From positions 1,116,001 to 1,180,000 of the forward strand of contig NZ_CP139035.1 in the NCBI RefSeq assembly GCF_029854705.2: a stretch of 64,000 nucleotides of DNA, written 5' to 3'. The DNA comes from Akkermansia sp. N21116 (GTDB lineage Bacteria > Verrucomicrobiota > Verrucomicrobiia > Verrucomicrobiales > Akkermansiaceae). Every line of letters starts with the position of its first letter. Positions within the stretch are counted from its first letter, which is position 1. The notes beneath the pieces were generated by a model. The model saw nothing but the letters and a program-made list of their open reading frames with translations. It did no database searches and was not told the DNA's origin. Below, piece by piece: positions 1-8,915 of the stretch. The position numbers and the translations under genes were made by a program.

Positions 1-2
1 TG

Positions 3-212
3 ATGTGGTGTTTTGTGGGCGCCATAATACTGGGGATCGTTCAATTCGCTATGGCTGTGAGTTGTTTTATGTTGAAACCTTTCATGGCGGGAAAAGCCTC
101 TTTGATTGAGAATGGCTTCTATGAGATCGGATCTTCCTGTCGGGGAGGTAATCCTAGTGAAAATACTGTTCATTTTCTGTTGGTAAATATTATAAATATC
201 GCCAAGCAATGA
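3..212 (+). CDS. possible partial membrane protein, edge of window
   Basis: The reading frame runs from the window edge to a TAA and may be the end of a longer gene. Its first 30 residues are hydrophobic and could form one membrane segment; the rest has no motif I recognise. The frame lies in an AT-rich patch shared with the next two genes. It could equally be a chance frame, because neither its start nor its upstream region can be seen. Confidence 0.25.
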   Translation: MWCFVGAIILGIVQFAMAVSCFMLKPFMAGKASLIENGFYEIGSSCRGGNPSENTVHFLLVNIINIAKQ

Positions 213-256
213 TCCGGAGTATGATGATATTATTTTTGAAGTAACTATAAAAATAG

Positions 257-784
257 ATGGAGATGAAAAAAGTAATTGTATCCTTGTTGTTTCTGATAAT
301 TTTAGTTTTATTTGTTTTGTTGCCAAGTAGTAATCATAAAACAGATATTTATCCGGCTATATCAGATAGTTGCAAAATTGTATCTTATTATGATGGAGAT
401 GTTTTTGCCGGAGAGTTTAATGTTGCAATTTATTCGTACTTTAATGAATCAAAGAAAGAGTTTTCTCCTCCTGTATTTTTTGTTCATGGACCGTCGGAAT
501 ATTTCTTTTCGGTCAATTCTACTTTGCCGACATCAAAAGGATATATCAAAGATAAATTTATTTTCAAATCAAGTGTTTTTGATCCTAAAATATTTCCTGT
601 AGATGGACATCTAAAAACAGTATGTGACGATCTTGGCGGTATTTATTATACTAAAGAGTATCGTTTGGTTTATGATGTTGTTGCAAAATACGTTGATTAT
701 GGAAAAGACAATTTATATATATCTGACTACCATATGCCGGGAATGAAGAAAATAATATTGAAATATAAAAGGAAAACAAATTAA
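257..784 (+). CDS. membrane-anchored or secreted orphan protein
   Basis: This encodes 175 residues with an N-terminal hydrophobic stretch (about residues 5-22) after a short basic start, which fits a signal peptide or single anchor, so the bulk should lie outside the cytoplasm. The body is rich in Tyr, Phe, Asp and Lys and shows no catalytic motif I can name. The gene is clearly AT-richer than the core genes from position 2344 on. The next gene starts 5 bases downstream, so the two are very likely co-transcribed. A second in-frame ATG lies two codons in, at 263. The composition suggests acquired DNA; function unknown. Confidence 0.6.
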   Translation: MEMKKVIVSLLFLIILVLFVLLPSSNHKTDIYPAISDSCKIVSYYDGDVFAGEFNVAIYSYFNESKKEFSPPVFFVHGPSEYFFSVNSTLPTSKGYIKDKFIFKSSVFDPKIFPVDGHLKTVCDDLGGIYYTKEYRLVYDVVAKYVDYGKDNLYISDYHMPGMKKIILKYKRKTN

Positions 785-789
785 CCGAT

Positions 790-1428
790 ATGAAAATATT
801 TATTGTTTTGTATTTTATATATGCCATCGTGCTTTGTTTTGTTCTTGGAGATAATAAAATATACCCCAATGCTGAAATATGCTCTTTGCCGTCGGAAGAA
901 GATAAGAGATTTCTCAAAAACTTGATTGCAAATAAATTTGAAACGTGCGACGGAAAAATAAATATTACAAATTTCAACATATATTATTCTTGTGATGATT
1001 GTAATTTGTCCGACATGTCTAAAGGATATATAAATTTCGACTCTTTTCTGTCGTATCAATTATCAATAAATGGAGAATCAGGTAAATGTGTGAATTATGT
1101 AGGGCCTGAAAATTATTTATCTAATCCATTTTTTATAAAAATACGTATATCTGATCATGTCGAATCGAATTTGGAAAATAATAGAATTCTAAGCGAGGAT
1201 GAAAAAATAGGAAATATATCATCGATTTCCATAGATAATATTAGAATTGATCCACAAGATTATAGAAAATGTATTGTCCGATATGTTGATGGTGTTTTAT
1301 TTTGGGAGGCTAAAGTTTTTGTTCTCTATGATTTGGATATTTTGTTTCATAAAGGTGAAGAAATGGGGAGAAGATCTATTTTTAATAGACGGGTGGAAAT
1401 AAAAATTCGCAACCGAATATCTATTTGA
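790..1428 (+). CDS. membrane-anchored or secreted orphan protein
   Basis: This encodes 212 residues. Residues 1-19 form a hydrophobic segment (signal peptide or anchor), followed by a polar Asn/Ile/Asp-rich domain with several cysteines, including a CDDC pair near residues 68-71, which suggests an exported disulfide-bearing protein. It sits 5 bases after the preceding orphan gene and shares its AT-rich base use, so the two probably work together. An immunity-like NTF2 protein lies 480 bases downstream, which makes a toxin or effector role conceivable, but no toxin motif is visible. Not recognised. Confidence 0.6.
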   Translation: MKIFIVLYFIYAIVLCFVLGDNKIYPNAEICSLPSEEDKRFLKNLIANKFETCDGKINITNFNIYYSCDDCNLSDMSKGYINFDSFLSYQLSINGESGKCVNYVGPENYLSNPFFIKIRISDHVESNLENNRILSEDEKIGNISSISIDNIRIDPQDYRKCIVRYVDGVLFWEAKVFVLYDLDILFHKGEEMGRRSIFNRRVEIKIRNRISI

Positions 1429-1906
1429 AATTTTATTTAAGCAATCTTAACATTTATAAACATGGGTATATTTTGCTCCATGAAAATTGTTGTATTGATT
1501 TTATGCTGAATAGTGAAGTGTAAGAAAATACCATACAGGCAGTAACAGTCGAAATAAATACTCTCCCCATAACAAGACCGTCAAATTCTAATGCCGAGAA
1601 TCGAATGGTTATGATGCCGGGAGTATGAAAACATCTTGTGTTTAGTAATATTCGGAGGTGGGTACAAGATGATGCCGTTAGCCCTTTCCTGTCTTTATAT
1701 TCGTCGATTTGTCGATGATATGTCGCTGCGGAGGAAGGCGGAAAACAATCATGTTCCAGTGGTGGAGTATGATCTGTAACCGGAAATTTGACTTTCTTCG
1801 GAAATGGTTTTGATATAATATTATTCTATTCAGGTAGAAGGACGGTTGTTTATGAGAAATAACCTCAACTTCCTTGGACAGAACATCAAAGATAAGGCGT
1901 TCTATC
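1429..1906. other. AT-rich stretch without a supported gene
   Basis: This 478-base stretch holds only short overlapping frames with no protein-like composition. It lies between the orphan pair and the NTF2-fold gene. I see no tRNA, clear terminator or long repeat in it. It probably contains the promoter of the downstream gene and perhaps decayed sequence. Confidence 0.4.
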
Positions 1907-2257
1907 ATGGATCAATGGAAAATATTTTCGTGTTGTTTGGCTGCTGTGTGTTTGGGGGGAGTGGTTTCTCGCAGCGAGGGTGCGGAAGAACATGGGAATC
2001 GTGCTGCGACCACGGAACGAAAGCCTGTTGTGAGGAATTTAAACCTGCGGGAGAAAACGGCTGTGAAACTTGCAGAAGTAATTCTGGAATCTGTTTACGG
2101 CGAAAATGTTTTGAACCAACGTCCGTGGAATGTCACGGATCTCGGGGAGAGTTTCCGTATTGTAGGAACGTTTCATGGGGATGGCGTCGGCGGTGTGGCC
2201 GAGATCGTCATCAATAAAGCCGATGGAAAAGTCATTTCATATACACACGGTAAATGA
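1907..2257 (+). CDS. NTF2-fold immunity-like (YbbC/YhhH-type) secreted protein
   Basis: The C-terminal 70 residues match the pattern of the NTF2-fold immunity family (YbbC/YhhH type): an Ala-rich helix leading to VYGENVLNQRPW, then a strand ending RIVGTFHGDGVGGVAEI and a final NKADGKVISYTHGK. Members of that family neutralise polymorphic toxins. I chose the ATG at 1907, not an in-frame ATG at 1874, because it has an AAGG about ten bases upstream and gives a proper signal peptide (DQWKIFSCCLAAVCLGG). Export would place it in the periplasm. No cognate toxin with a recognisable domain is in view; the upstream AT-rich pair are the only candidates. Family call fairly sure, immunity role inferred. 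Confidence 0.75.
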   Translation: MDQWKIFSCCLAAVCLGGVVSRSEGAEEHGNRAATTERKPVVRNLNLREKTAVKLAEVILESVYGENVLNQRPWNVTDLGESFRIVGTFHGDGVGGVAEIVINKADGKVISYTHGK

Positions 2258-2343
2258 AACGCCCGGCCGAAGATAGTTTGGAAGAGCCGAAGAGGAAAGG
2301 GACCGTTTCTGTCTTAACCAGATCGAATGCGGTACAGGTAGAT

Positions 2344-3213
2344 TTATTCGTCAGCTTCCGGGGATGATGCCTGGGCATCGGTATCGCGGATGGCTTTGAC
2401 GCGATCGAGTTCAGCCTGGGCCTGCTGTTTGTGCTGGGAAAGAGTCTCCTTGGGGGAGTGGATGTCCATCATAACCATGGGAAGGAGTTCCCCGGTGTTG
2501 GAATAGTATTTGTAAGTGACGCCGGTACCGATTCCCAGGACGAACATGATGAGGGCGTAGAGGATCATGGCCGGGTAGTTGCTTTTCGGTGCGGGCGGCG
2601 CGTAGCGGCGGGGCGACGGGGGTGCCTGTTCGTCTTCGTCCGGAGTGGCTCCGTAGTGAAGCTGTCCGTATTCGGGATGGGCGGGGTCTGTGGAAGGCAG
2701 GGCAATGCCGTGGACGGTTTCCGGCTGGGGGGCGGACGAGATCAGGGTTTCGCGTTCGGGAACGACGGTGTCGGAGGGCTGGTCGTCTTCCAGATTCAGA
2801 TCGGATAAGTCGACAAAGTCGTCGTCTGCTGCGGGTGCTGCGGGTGCTGCGGGTTGTTGTGCGGGAGTTTGCCGGCCGGAAGCGGCTTTTTCCGCCTCGA
2901 GGATGGCTTTTTCCTCATCGGAGGCAAGTAGTTGGACGGAGGCTTCGCCGAGCAGGACTTCTCCTCCGGGGGGAAGGGGGGCCTGGGTGAGGAGCTGTCC
3001 CCGGTAGATGACGCCATTCGTAGACCCCATGTCTCTGACTTCGTAGCCTCCCGGTACGCGGACAATCGTGCAGTGCATGGAAGAAACGGAGCCGATGGGC
3101 AGGCAGATGTCGGCCGCTTCCGACCGTCCGATGGTGGCGGAATAATCCTTGTCCATGGACAGGTGTACGGGCGGTAGGGACAAGCCGGGGGCGGTGATTT
3201 CTAATGTCGGCAT
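2344..3213 (-). CDS. FHA-domain membrane protein
   Basis: This encodes 289 residues. Residues 1-98 are a forkhead-associated domain with the phosphothreonine-binding signature: GR at 29-30, SxxH at 44-47 and GSTNG at 63-67. A low-complexity Ala/Pro and acidic linker follows (about 110-210), then one transmembrane helix at about 213-235 and a short polar tail. The FHA domain should sit in the cytoplasm and read Ser/Thr phosphorylation, anchored to the membrane. It is transcribed away from obgE, sharing the 120-base gap. Ser/Thr kinases occur in the accessory part of this window, but a partnership is only a guess. Confidence 0.85.
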   Translation of the reverse strand: MPTLEITAPGLSLPPVHLSMDKDYSATIGRSEAADICLPIGSVSSMHCTIVRVPGGYEVRDMGSTNGVIYRGQLLTQAPLPPGGEVLLGEASVQLLASDEEKAILEAEKAASGRQTPAQQPAAPAAPAADDDFVDLSDLNLEDDQPSDTVVPERETLISSAPQPETVHGIALPSTDPAHPEYGQLHYGATPDEDEQAPPSPRRYAPPAPKSNYPAMILYALIMFVLGIGTGVTYKYYSNTGELLPMVMMDIHSPKETLSQHKQQAQAELDRVKAIRDTDAQASSPEADE

Positions 3214-3333
3214 GGCGTAAGTGGTATGAATAATGGCTTAATTGCCGGTAAAATCAATCTTAAAGAATTGGTTAGGACACAAAGCTTCCGGGGTGGAACT
3301 TGCTATTTGCCGTAAATCCGGTAAAATATGTTC

Positions 3334-4389
3334 ATGTTTGTTGATCACATTCGCATCTTTGCCAAAGCGGGCAAGGGAGGAAACGGTTCCGCCAGCTTCT
3401 ACCGGGGTAAATTCAACCCCAAGGGCGGGCCGGACGGAGGAGATGGCGGAGACGGAGGCAGTGTGATCCTGGAGGTGGATCCGCATACGAATGACCTGCG
3501 GAAATTTTTCTACGATCCCAAGTTGATTGCCACGGAAGGCGTTGGCGGCAAGGATTTTAAAAAACACGGCAAGAATGGGAAATCCGTGATTGGCAAGGTG
3601 CCTCCCGGTACGCGCGTGTACAGGACGAATGCTTCCTCTATGGCGGAGGCTACTTATCTGGACCGTTCCGATGAAGACGCTTTGGAGATGGAACTGGTTG
3701 CCGACCTGACGGAAGTCGGGGATAAGTTTGTCTTGTGCCAGGGCGGCAAGGGAGGACGGGGAAATTGGCATTTCCGTTCTCCTACCAATCAGGCGCCCAA
3801 GGAGGCCGAAGCCGGAACTCCTGGCGAGGAAGGGGTGTTTTATTTTGAACTGAGGCGAATTGCCGATGCCGGACTTGTGGGATTCCCCAATGCTGGCAAG
3901 AGTACGCTGCTGGGCGATATTTCGTCCGCGAAACCGAAGGTGGCCAATTATCCTTTCACGACGCTCCAGCCTATCGTCGGCGTGGTGGAGTTCGACAACC
4001 ACCGCCGTTGCATTGTGGCCGACATTCCGGGCTTGATCGAGGGGGCGCACCAGAACCGCGGTCTTGGTCACGAGTTCCTGCGCCATATTACGCGCTGCAA
4101 GGTGCTCCTGTTTGTGATTGATATGGCGGGCAGCGAAGGCCGCGACCCGATCGTCGACCTGGAGCAGCTCCGGACCGAGATCAAGCTGTACGACGAGGAA
4201 CTCGCCAAACAGCCTTGGATGATTGTGGCCAACAAAATGGACTTGGAAGGTGCGGAGGAAAACCTGGAACGTTTCCGCATGCGTTTCCCGAAACTTGATA
4301 TTGTTCCTATTTCCGCGATGGAGCAGACGGGGCTCGACTTGCTCAAGAGTAAGTTGAACGACCTGGTTGCCTATCAATTTGCCCGTTAA
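3334..4389 (+). CDS. obgE: GTPase Obg
   Basis: Obg is a GTPase needed for late 50S ribosome assembly and stress signalling. The N-terminal glycine-rich Obg fold is clear (KAGKGGNG and GGPDGGDGGDGG), and the G domain follows with G1 GFPNAGKST near residue 183, G3 DIPGLIEG near 230, G4 NKMD near 300 and the SAM G5 motif near 326. Length is usual for short-tailed Obg proteins. The ATG at 3334 gives an N terminus (MFVDHIRIFAKAGKGGNG) that aligns with known Obg starts; another ATG at 3328 adds two residues. A sugar kinase gene follows after 34 bases, so they may share a transcript. Confidence 0.96.
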   Translation: MFVDHIRIFAKAGKGGNGSASFYRGKFNPKGGPDGGDGGDGGSVILEVDPHTNDLRKFFYDPKLIATEGVGGKDFKKHGKNGKSVIGKVPPGTRVYRTNASSMAEATYLDRSDEDALEMELVADLTEVGDKFVLCQGGKGGRGNWHFRSPTNQAPKEAEAGTPGEEGVFYFELRRIADAGLVGFPNAGKSTLLGDISSAKPKVANYPFTTLQPIVGVVEFDNHRRCIVADIPGLIEGAHQNRGLGHEFLRHITRCKVLLFVIDMAGSEGRDPIVDLEQLRTEIKLYDEELAKQPWMIVANKMDLEGAEENLERFRMRFPKLDIVPISAMEQTGLDLLKSKLNDLVAYQFAR

Positions 4390-4423
4390 GGGGTGTTTCG
4401 AACTATAAACTTTAGAGGTCAAG

Positions 4424-5578
4424 ATGGAATCTGTTCCGACGAATCAAACGAAGGTAGCCGACCGGGTTCTGGCCCGGATTGCCGAGATTGGAGATATGTT
4501 TGCCATCGAGGGCGAATTTGTGGATGGCAAGGAGATCCAGAGCGGGCACATTAATACGACGTATTGTGCGACGTATCGTAAAAGCGACGGGACGGAGGAC
4601 AGGTACATCCTCCAGAAGATCAATAGCAATGTCTTCAAGGATCCCCGTGCCGTCATGCGCAATGTGGAGAAGGTGACGCGCCATATCAACTGGAAGGTGC
4701 TGCGCCGCCGTACGGATTCCGCCGGACAGACGCTGAATTTGTATCCTGCCCGCGGGGGCCGCAACTATATCGAATTGCCCGGCGACGGGATCTGGCGCTG
4801 CTATAACTACATCGAAGGAACCCACACGTACGACATTGTGGAGAATACGCGCCAGGCCTATCAGGCCGGCTATGCTTTCGGGTCTTTTCAGGATTTGATC
4901 AGCGACATGAATCCTTCCGACCTGGTCGAGACGATTCCCGGATTCCATGATACGCGCAAGCGTTTTGACCGCCTGATGGAAGTGGCGAGACTGGATCCCG
5001 TCGCCCGTCTGGAGTCGTGCCGGGAGGAATTGGATTTTATCCGGAAGAGGGAGAAGGATGTCGATGTTTTGCTCGACCTGCAGAAGGCAGGCCGCCTGCC
5101 TGTCCGCATTACGCATAATGATACCAAGATTAACAACGTCATGCTGGATGAGGAAACCGACCAAGCCGTCTGCGTGATCGATTTGGATACGGTGATGCCG
5201 GGACTGGTGCTTTACGATGTCGGGGATATGGTTCGGACGGTAACGACTCCGGCTGCCGAGGACGAGGAGGATCTCTCCAAAGTCCGTTTCCGCATTTCCA
5301 TGTTCCAGTCGATCATTGAAGGTTATCTGGATGCGGCCAGCGGTTTCCTGACTCAGGAGGAGATCGACTTTCTGGCGTTTTCCGGGAAGCTGATTACGTT
5401 GGAAATCGGAATCCGCTTCCTAACTGACTATTTGGAAGGCGACGTATATTTCAAGACATCCAAGCCGGATCACAATCTGATCCGCTGCCGCACCCAGTTG
5501 AAACTGGTATCCTGCCTGGAAGCCCAGATGGAGGAGATGGAGAAGTTTGTCCAGAAACGGGCGAAGGCAATCAAGTAA
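4424..5578 (+). CDS. APH-family sugar kinase, NahK-like
   Basis: This encodes 384 residues of the aminoglycoside-phosphotransferase/choline-kinase fold. The catalytic loop HNDTKINN starts at His231, with Asp233 as the likely base and Asn238 as metal ligand; the second metal motif IDLDTVMPG has Asp253. The spacing and the DTKxNN wording resemble N-acetylhexosamine 1-kinases (NahK) more than antibiotic kinases. NahK phosphorylates GlcNAc/GalNAc at C1, which fits growth on host glycans, but substrate cannot be read from sequence. It is a cytoplasmic enzyme lying directly downstream of obgE. Alternatives are a homoserine- or choline-kinase-like protein. Confidence 0.8.
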   Translation: MESVPTNQTKVADRVLARIAEIGDMFAIEGEFVDGKEIQSGHINTTYCATYRKSDGTEDRYILQKINSNVFKDPRAVMRNVEKVTRHINWKVLRRRTDSAGQTLNLYPARGGRNYIELPGDGIWRCYNYIEGTHTYDIVENTRQAYQAGYAFGSFQDLISDMNPSDLVETIPGFHDTRKRFDRLMEVARLDPVARLESCREELDFIRKREKDVDVLLDLQKAGRLPVRITHNDTKINNVMLDEETDQAVCVIDLDTVMPGLVLYDVGDMVRTVTTPAAEDEEDLSKVRFRISMFQSIIEGYLDAASGFLTQEEIDFLAFSGKLITLEIGIRFLTDYLEGDVYFKTSKPDHNLIRCRTQLKLVSCLEAQMEEMEKFVQKRAKAIK

Positions 5579-5608
5579 AGCCGCCCGGCTTTTTCCCGAA
5601 CCGGAATC

Positions 5609-6313
5609 ATGCAGGGATGTACGGAACAGACCCAGCCACGGGAGAAGAGTGTTTCCCCTCCCTTCTGGAAACGTGTGCTTTCTGTTCTGTGGCGAAGCCG
5701 CTGGCTGAGATGGGGGGGCGGTGTTCCCGTGGCTTTGGTGTTGCTCCTGATGCTTGTGTCCGAGAGCTATGTATTTGTCCAGTCGCATGACCGCATGGTG
5801 GATTCTCCATCGGGACTTCCGAGCAATTCCGTGGGCTTGGTGCTCGGTTGCTCGCCGATGGTCGGCAAGCATGTGAACACCTCCTTTGTCAACAGAATTA
5901 AAATGGCAGCCGAGCTGTGGAAATCCGGCAAGGTGTCTTCCTTGATTGTTTCCGGAGATAACCGTTTCCGGTACTACAATGAGCCGCGGGAGATGAAGAA
6001 GGCGCTCGTTGAACAGGGTGTCCCGGAGGATAAAATTGTGTGCGACTATGCCGGACTGCGTACGCTCGATTCGATCGTGCGTGCTCGCGACGTGTTCCAC
6101 GCGGAGCGTATCGTGATCGTCTCCCAGCCCTACCACAACGCCCGGGCTCTGGCGATTGCCGCTCACCATGGCATCAATGCCTGGGCTTGCAATGCGCCGG
6201 ACACGAGCACGCGCAAAACGCAATTGCGCATGTGGCTGCGCGAACGCGCCGCCCGGATCCTGATGTTTTTGGATTTGTGGGTGCTGGGAACCTCTCCGCA
6301 TTTCGGCCAATGA
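5609..6313 (+). CDS. SanA/YdcF-type (DUF218) membrane protein
   Basis: This encodes 234 residues with one N-terminal transmembrane helix (about residues 36-54) and a DUF218 domain outside. Visible family motifs are the VLGCSP strand, the conserved VSGDN segment, the DYAGLRTLDSIVRA helix and VSQPYHNARALAIA. The LGTSP near the C terminus matches the SanA subgroup, which affects envelope permeability to vancomycin in enterobacteria. It starts 30 bases after the sugar kinase and is probably co-transcribed. An envelope role is known for the family; the biochemical activity is not settled. Confidence 0.85.
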   Translation: MQGCTEQTQPREKSVSPPFWKRVLSVLWRSRWLRWGGGVPVALVLLLMLVSESYVFVQSHDRMVDSPSGLPSNSVGLVLGCSPMVGKHVNTSFVNRIKMAAELWKSGKVSSLIVSGDNRFRYYNEPREMKKALVEQGVPEDKIVCDYAGLRTLDSIVRARDVFHAERIVIVSQPYHNARALAIAAHHGINAWACNAPDTSTRKTQLRMWLRERAARILMFLDLWVLGTSPHFGQ

Positions 6314-6422
6314 TGAAGAGATGGAGGGCAACAGCATGGAGCGGATGGGGGAGGAGGAGATTTGATTGTTATTGCCTTCCTGTGTATTGTATAGTAATCA
6401 CACGGTATTCGAGACTATCCTT

Positions 6423-7229
6423 ATGAAATGTTTCTCTTCGATTTTGTCTGTTGTTTTGTCTGTTTTTCTGCTCGTTTCTTGTGGGACTGATTTGTATTTG
6501 GATCAGCCTGTTCCGGCCAAGATCAACATGGGGCATGGATCCAAGGTATGTGTGACGTCGTCCTTTTCACGGTATTCCCCGGAATTAGTGAGCCAAGTGG
6601 AGAAGCGTTTGATCAACAGCGGGTTCTATACGGTTGCCAATTCTCCGGCATGGGCCGACTCCGTGTTGCATCTCGATCTGGATGTGTACCGGGACAGAAC
6701 TTACGATTCCGATGACCACCGCGACAATAAGAAGGACAAAAAACATCACAGCTCTTCTTCGGATCGTTACAATGTCCACCTGACCTGCCGTGCCGTATGG
6801 CGGGATGGCAGTGTCCTGGGGGTGAAAACCTATTCGGACTACTTCTATGGCGAGGAGAATTTCCCGGCATCTTCCCTGGCTCGGGAGATTACGAACGATT
6901 TGATCCCCCACATGGGCTCCTATAGCGTCAATATCGATACGTCCAGTGAGAAACCTCTGTTGGAACAGGCCGCCAATGCGTGCAAGGCCGGCAATTGGTC
7001 TCAAGGCGAGTCCATCGCTCTCCAGTATGTCAGCCAGACGAATGATCCCGAAGGATATTTTCTGCTCGGTGTGATTGCCCGCAAATCCGGAAATGAGAGC
7101 AAGGCTGACAATTACTTCCGCCAAGCTGCTTCCCTGGCTCCCGGGACAAGCAAATATGCCAGGGAACTGGAACGGGGAAACGAATTGCGTAACCGGCGGC
7201 AAATGATGGATGCCCAGACCGGCGAATAA
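6423..7229 (+). CDS. lipoprotein with C-terminal TPR-like repeat
   Basis: The ATG at 6423 gives a lipoprotein signal peptide ending in the lipobox LVSC, so the mature protein is lipid-anchored at about Cys20. Upstream in-frame starts would bury this signal. The middle has a Lys/Asp/His-rich insert (RDNKKDKKHH), and the last 80 residues look like one or two TPR-type helix pairs (GYFLLGVIARKSGNESKADN). The overall pattern is of an envelope lipoprotein of the DUF4136/LptE-like sort, but I cannot assign a family. It stands alone between the SanA-like gene and the MarR-type regulator. Function unknown. Confidence 0.75.
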   Translation: MKCFSSILSVVLSVFLLVSCGTDLYLDQPVPAKINMGHGSKVCVTSSFSRYSPELVSQVEKRLINSGFYTVANSPAWADSVLHLDLDVYRDRTYDSDDHRDNKKDKKHHSSSSDRYNVHLTCRAVWRDGSVLGVKTYSDYFYGEENFPASSLAREITNDLIPHMGSYSVNIDTSSEKPLLEQAANACKAGNWSQGESIALQYVSQTNDPEGYFLLGVIARKSGNESKADNYFRQAASLAPGTSKYARELERGNELRNRRQMMDAQTGE

Positions 7230-7296
7230 CTCGATTCCCTGTATTCGGCTCTTCCAAATTGGTTCATCAAGAAAAATCATTTTTTTGTTGCTTAAA

Positions 7297-7318
7297 TTTC
7301 AGAAATTTCAGAAATTAC
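7297..7318. promoter_or_regulatory. candidate operator repeat upstream of GbsR/MarR gene
   Basis: The motif ATTTCAGAA is repeated in tandem and ends just before the regulator start codon. A related palindrome precedes the next gene at 7883-7898. Sharing of the half-site TTCTGAAATT between the two sites suggests the regulator binds both, controlling itself and the SDR gene. Seen in sequence; binding is inferred. Confidence 0.55.
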
Positions 7319-7322
7319 ATCC

Positions 7323-7841
7323 ATGGAATTGAGCCAGGTCCAAATCCGTTTTATTGAAAAGTGGGGAGATATGGGATCCCGCTGGGGAATCAACCGTTCT
7401 GCGGCGGCTGTACATGCGTTGCTATATCTATCTCCGGAGGAGATGACTGCCGAGGATATTTCGCTGGCTCTGAGTATGGCGCGTTCCAATGTGTCGCAAG
7501 CATTAAAGGAGTTGGAAGGATGGGGACTCGTTCTCAAAGAAAGCCGGATCGGGGATCGTAAGGCGTATTATTCCTGTGTATCGGATGTTTGGGAAATGGC
7601 CCGTCTGATTGTGGAGGAGCGCAAGAAACGTGAAGCGGACGGCGTTTTGAAATCGGTTGCCGAATGTTTGTCCATGGCTCGTGAGGCTAAGGATTCTTTT
7701 GCCGAGAAACGATTGGAAGCGATGGAGGAAATCCTCCGAAAGGGATGTGACCTGGCGGATCTTGCCCTCCGGTGCAAGCCTGCCGTATGGCGTATGGCCA
7801 TGAAAACCGTTGCCAAATTGTTTCGGTCGGTCGGGCATTAA
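7323..7841 (+). CDS. GbsR/MarR-family transcriptional regulator
   Basis: This encodes 172 residues with a winged-helix DNA-binding domain in the first 90 residues (EDISLALSMARSNVSQALKE recognition region, then a wing with a GDRKAYYS turn). It belongs to the GbsR branch of the MarR superfamily, which usually represses genes for osmolyte or membrane functions and responds to a small ligand. The C-terminal half is helical and probably dimerises. The start codon lies 4 bases after a tandem ATTTCAGAA repeat, and a related site precedes the downstream SDR gene, so it likely represses itself and that gene. Confidence 0.88.
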   Translation: MELSQVQIRFIEKWGDMGSRWGINRSAAAVHALLYLSPEEMTAEDISLALSMARSNVSQALKELEGWGLVLKESRIGDRKAYYSCVSDVWEMARLIVEERKKREADGVLKSVAECLSMAREAKDSFAEKRLEAMEEILRKGCDLADLALRCKPAVWRMAMKTVAKLFRSVGH

Positions 7842-7882
7842 ACGGAGCGATGGATTAAACGGGTAATCATGTAGCAACAAAA

Positions 7883-7898
7883 TTCTGAAATTACAGAA
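7883..7898. promoter_or_regulatory. palindromic candidate operator before SDR gene
   Basis: The sequence TTCTGAAATTACAGAA is a near-perfect inverted repeat (14 of 16 positions) 9 bases before the SDR start codon. It shares TTCTGAAATT with the complement of the repeat upstream of the GbsR/MarR gene. Its position would block ribosome or polymerase access when bound. Confidence 0.6.
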
Positions 7899-7907
7899 AT
7901 AAGAGAA

Positions 7908-8834
7908 ATGAAAGCGAAAGCATTAGCAATTACAGGTGTTCTGGGGTATAGCGGCCGTTATATGGCCGGAGAAGCCCGGGAACAAGGATATCGCGTGCTG
8001 GGGTTGACGAATTCCAGATACCGTTCCAATCCCGGAAACATCCGGTTGGCTCCTTTGTCGTGGGATGACCCGGCGAGGCTGGCTGCGTCGTTACAAGGGT
8101 GCGATGTCTTGCTCAATACCTACTGGGTACGTTTCAATCATAGAAAGTTTTCCCATGAGCAAGCCGTGGCGCATACGAAGATCCTCTTTCATGCGGCACG
8201 GGAGGCGGATGTGAAAAGAATTGTGCATGTGAGTATTACGAACCCCGACCCTCAGAGTGGTCTGTCCTATTTCCGCGGCAAGGCGCAGCTGGAAGAAGAG
8301 TTGGCTTCCCTGGGGGTCCCGTTCAGTATTTTACGTCCGGCTGTTCTGTTTGGAGAGCAGGAGGGAGAGGATATTCTGCTGAATAATATGGCGTGGGTCT
8401 TGCGACATTTTCCTCTTGTACTTGTGTTTGGGAAGGGTGACTATGAGGTACGCCCGATCCATGTCCGGGATTTGGCTCAATTGGCTGTCCGCGAAGCCGG
8501 GCGAAACGATACGGAGAACTTGGTGATTGATGCTGTCGGTCCGGATTCCTTGACCTTCCGCGGTTTGTTTGAGGAATTGGGACATGCCATAGGAGCTTCC
8601 CGCCCGGTTATAGGGACTCCGTACTGGGCGGTTCCCCTGGTACATGCGGCGACAACCCTGCTTGGTTTTTTGCACGGTGACGTGATGCTGACGCGAGATG
8701 AAATACGCGGATTGACGGAGAACCGTCTGGCTTCCTCGGCTCCTGCCTTAGGGACAACCAGTCTGCGTGCGTGGATAAGGGAACATGGCGCTTCTCTGGG
8801 ACTTGCCTATTCCAGTGAATTGGCCCGGCGCTAG
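7908..8834 (+). CDS. NAD(P)-binding atypical SDR (NmrA/NDUFA9-like)
   Basis: This encodes 308 residues with an N-terminal Rossmann fold: the glycine motif GVLGYSGRY at residues 9-17 replaces the usual TGxxGxxG. Features of atypical SDRs follow: HVSITNP at the end of beta-5, YFRGKAQLE with the Tyr/Lys pair in the usual YxxxK spacing, and SILRPAVLFGEQ. The form resembles NDUFA9-like or NmrA-like proteins, which bind NAD(P) and often act as redox sensors or complex I assembly factors. It is 66 bases behind the GbsR/MarR gene and carries that regulator's candidate operator at its start. Substrate unknown. Confidence 0.82.
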   Translation: MKAKALAITGVLGYSGRYMAGEAREQGYRVLGLTNSRYRSNPGNIRLAPLSWDDPARLAASLQGCDVLLNTYWVRFNHRKFSHEQAVAHTKILFHAAREADVKRIVHVSITNPDPQSGLSYFRGKAQLEEELASLGVPFSILRPAVLFGEQEGEDILLNNMAWVLRHFPLVLVFGKGDYEVRPIHVRDLAQLAVREAGRNDTENLVIDAVGPDSLTFRGLFEELGHAIGASRPVIGTPYWAVPLVHAATTLLGFLHGDVMLTRDEIRGLTENRLASSAPALGTTSLRAWIREHGASLGLAYSSELARR

Positions 8835-8915
8835 GTTAGGATTCTTGCCGGAAGTGTAGTCCGCTGACGACTTGTTTTCGGATAGAAATGAACCATAGAG
8901 AGCGTAACAATAGTG

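Noticed and set aside
3238-4422. 394-codon minus-strand frame over obgE
   Set aside because: Antisense shadow; Obg motifs on the plus strand are complete.
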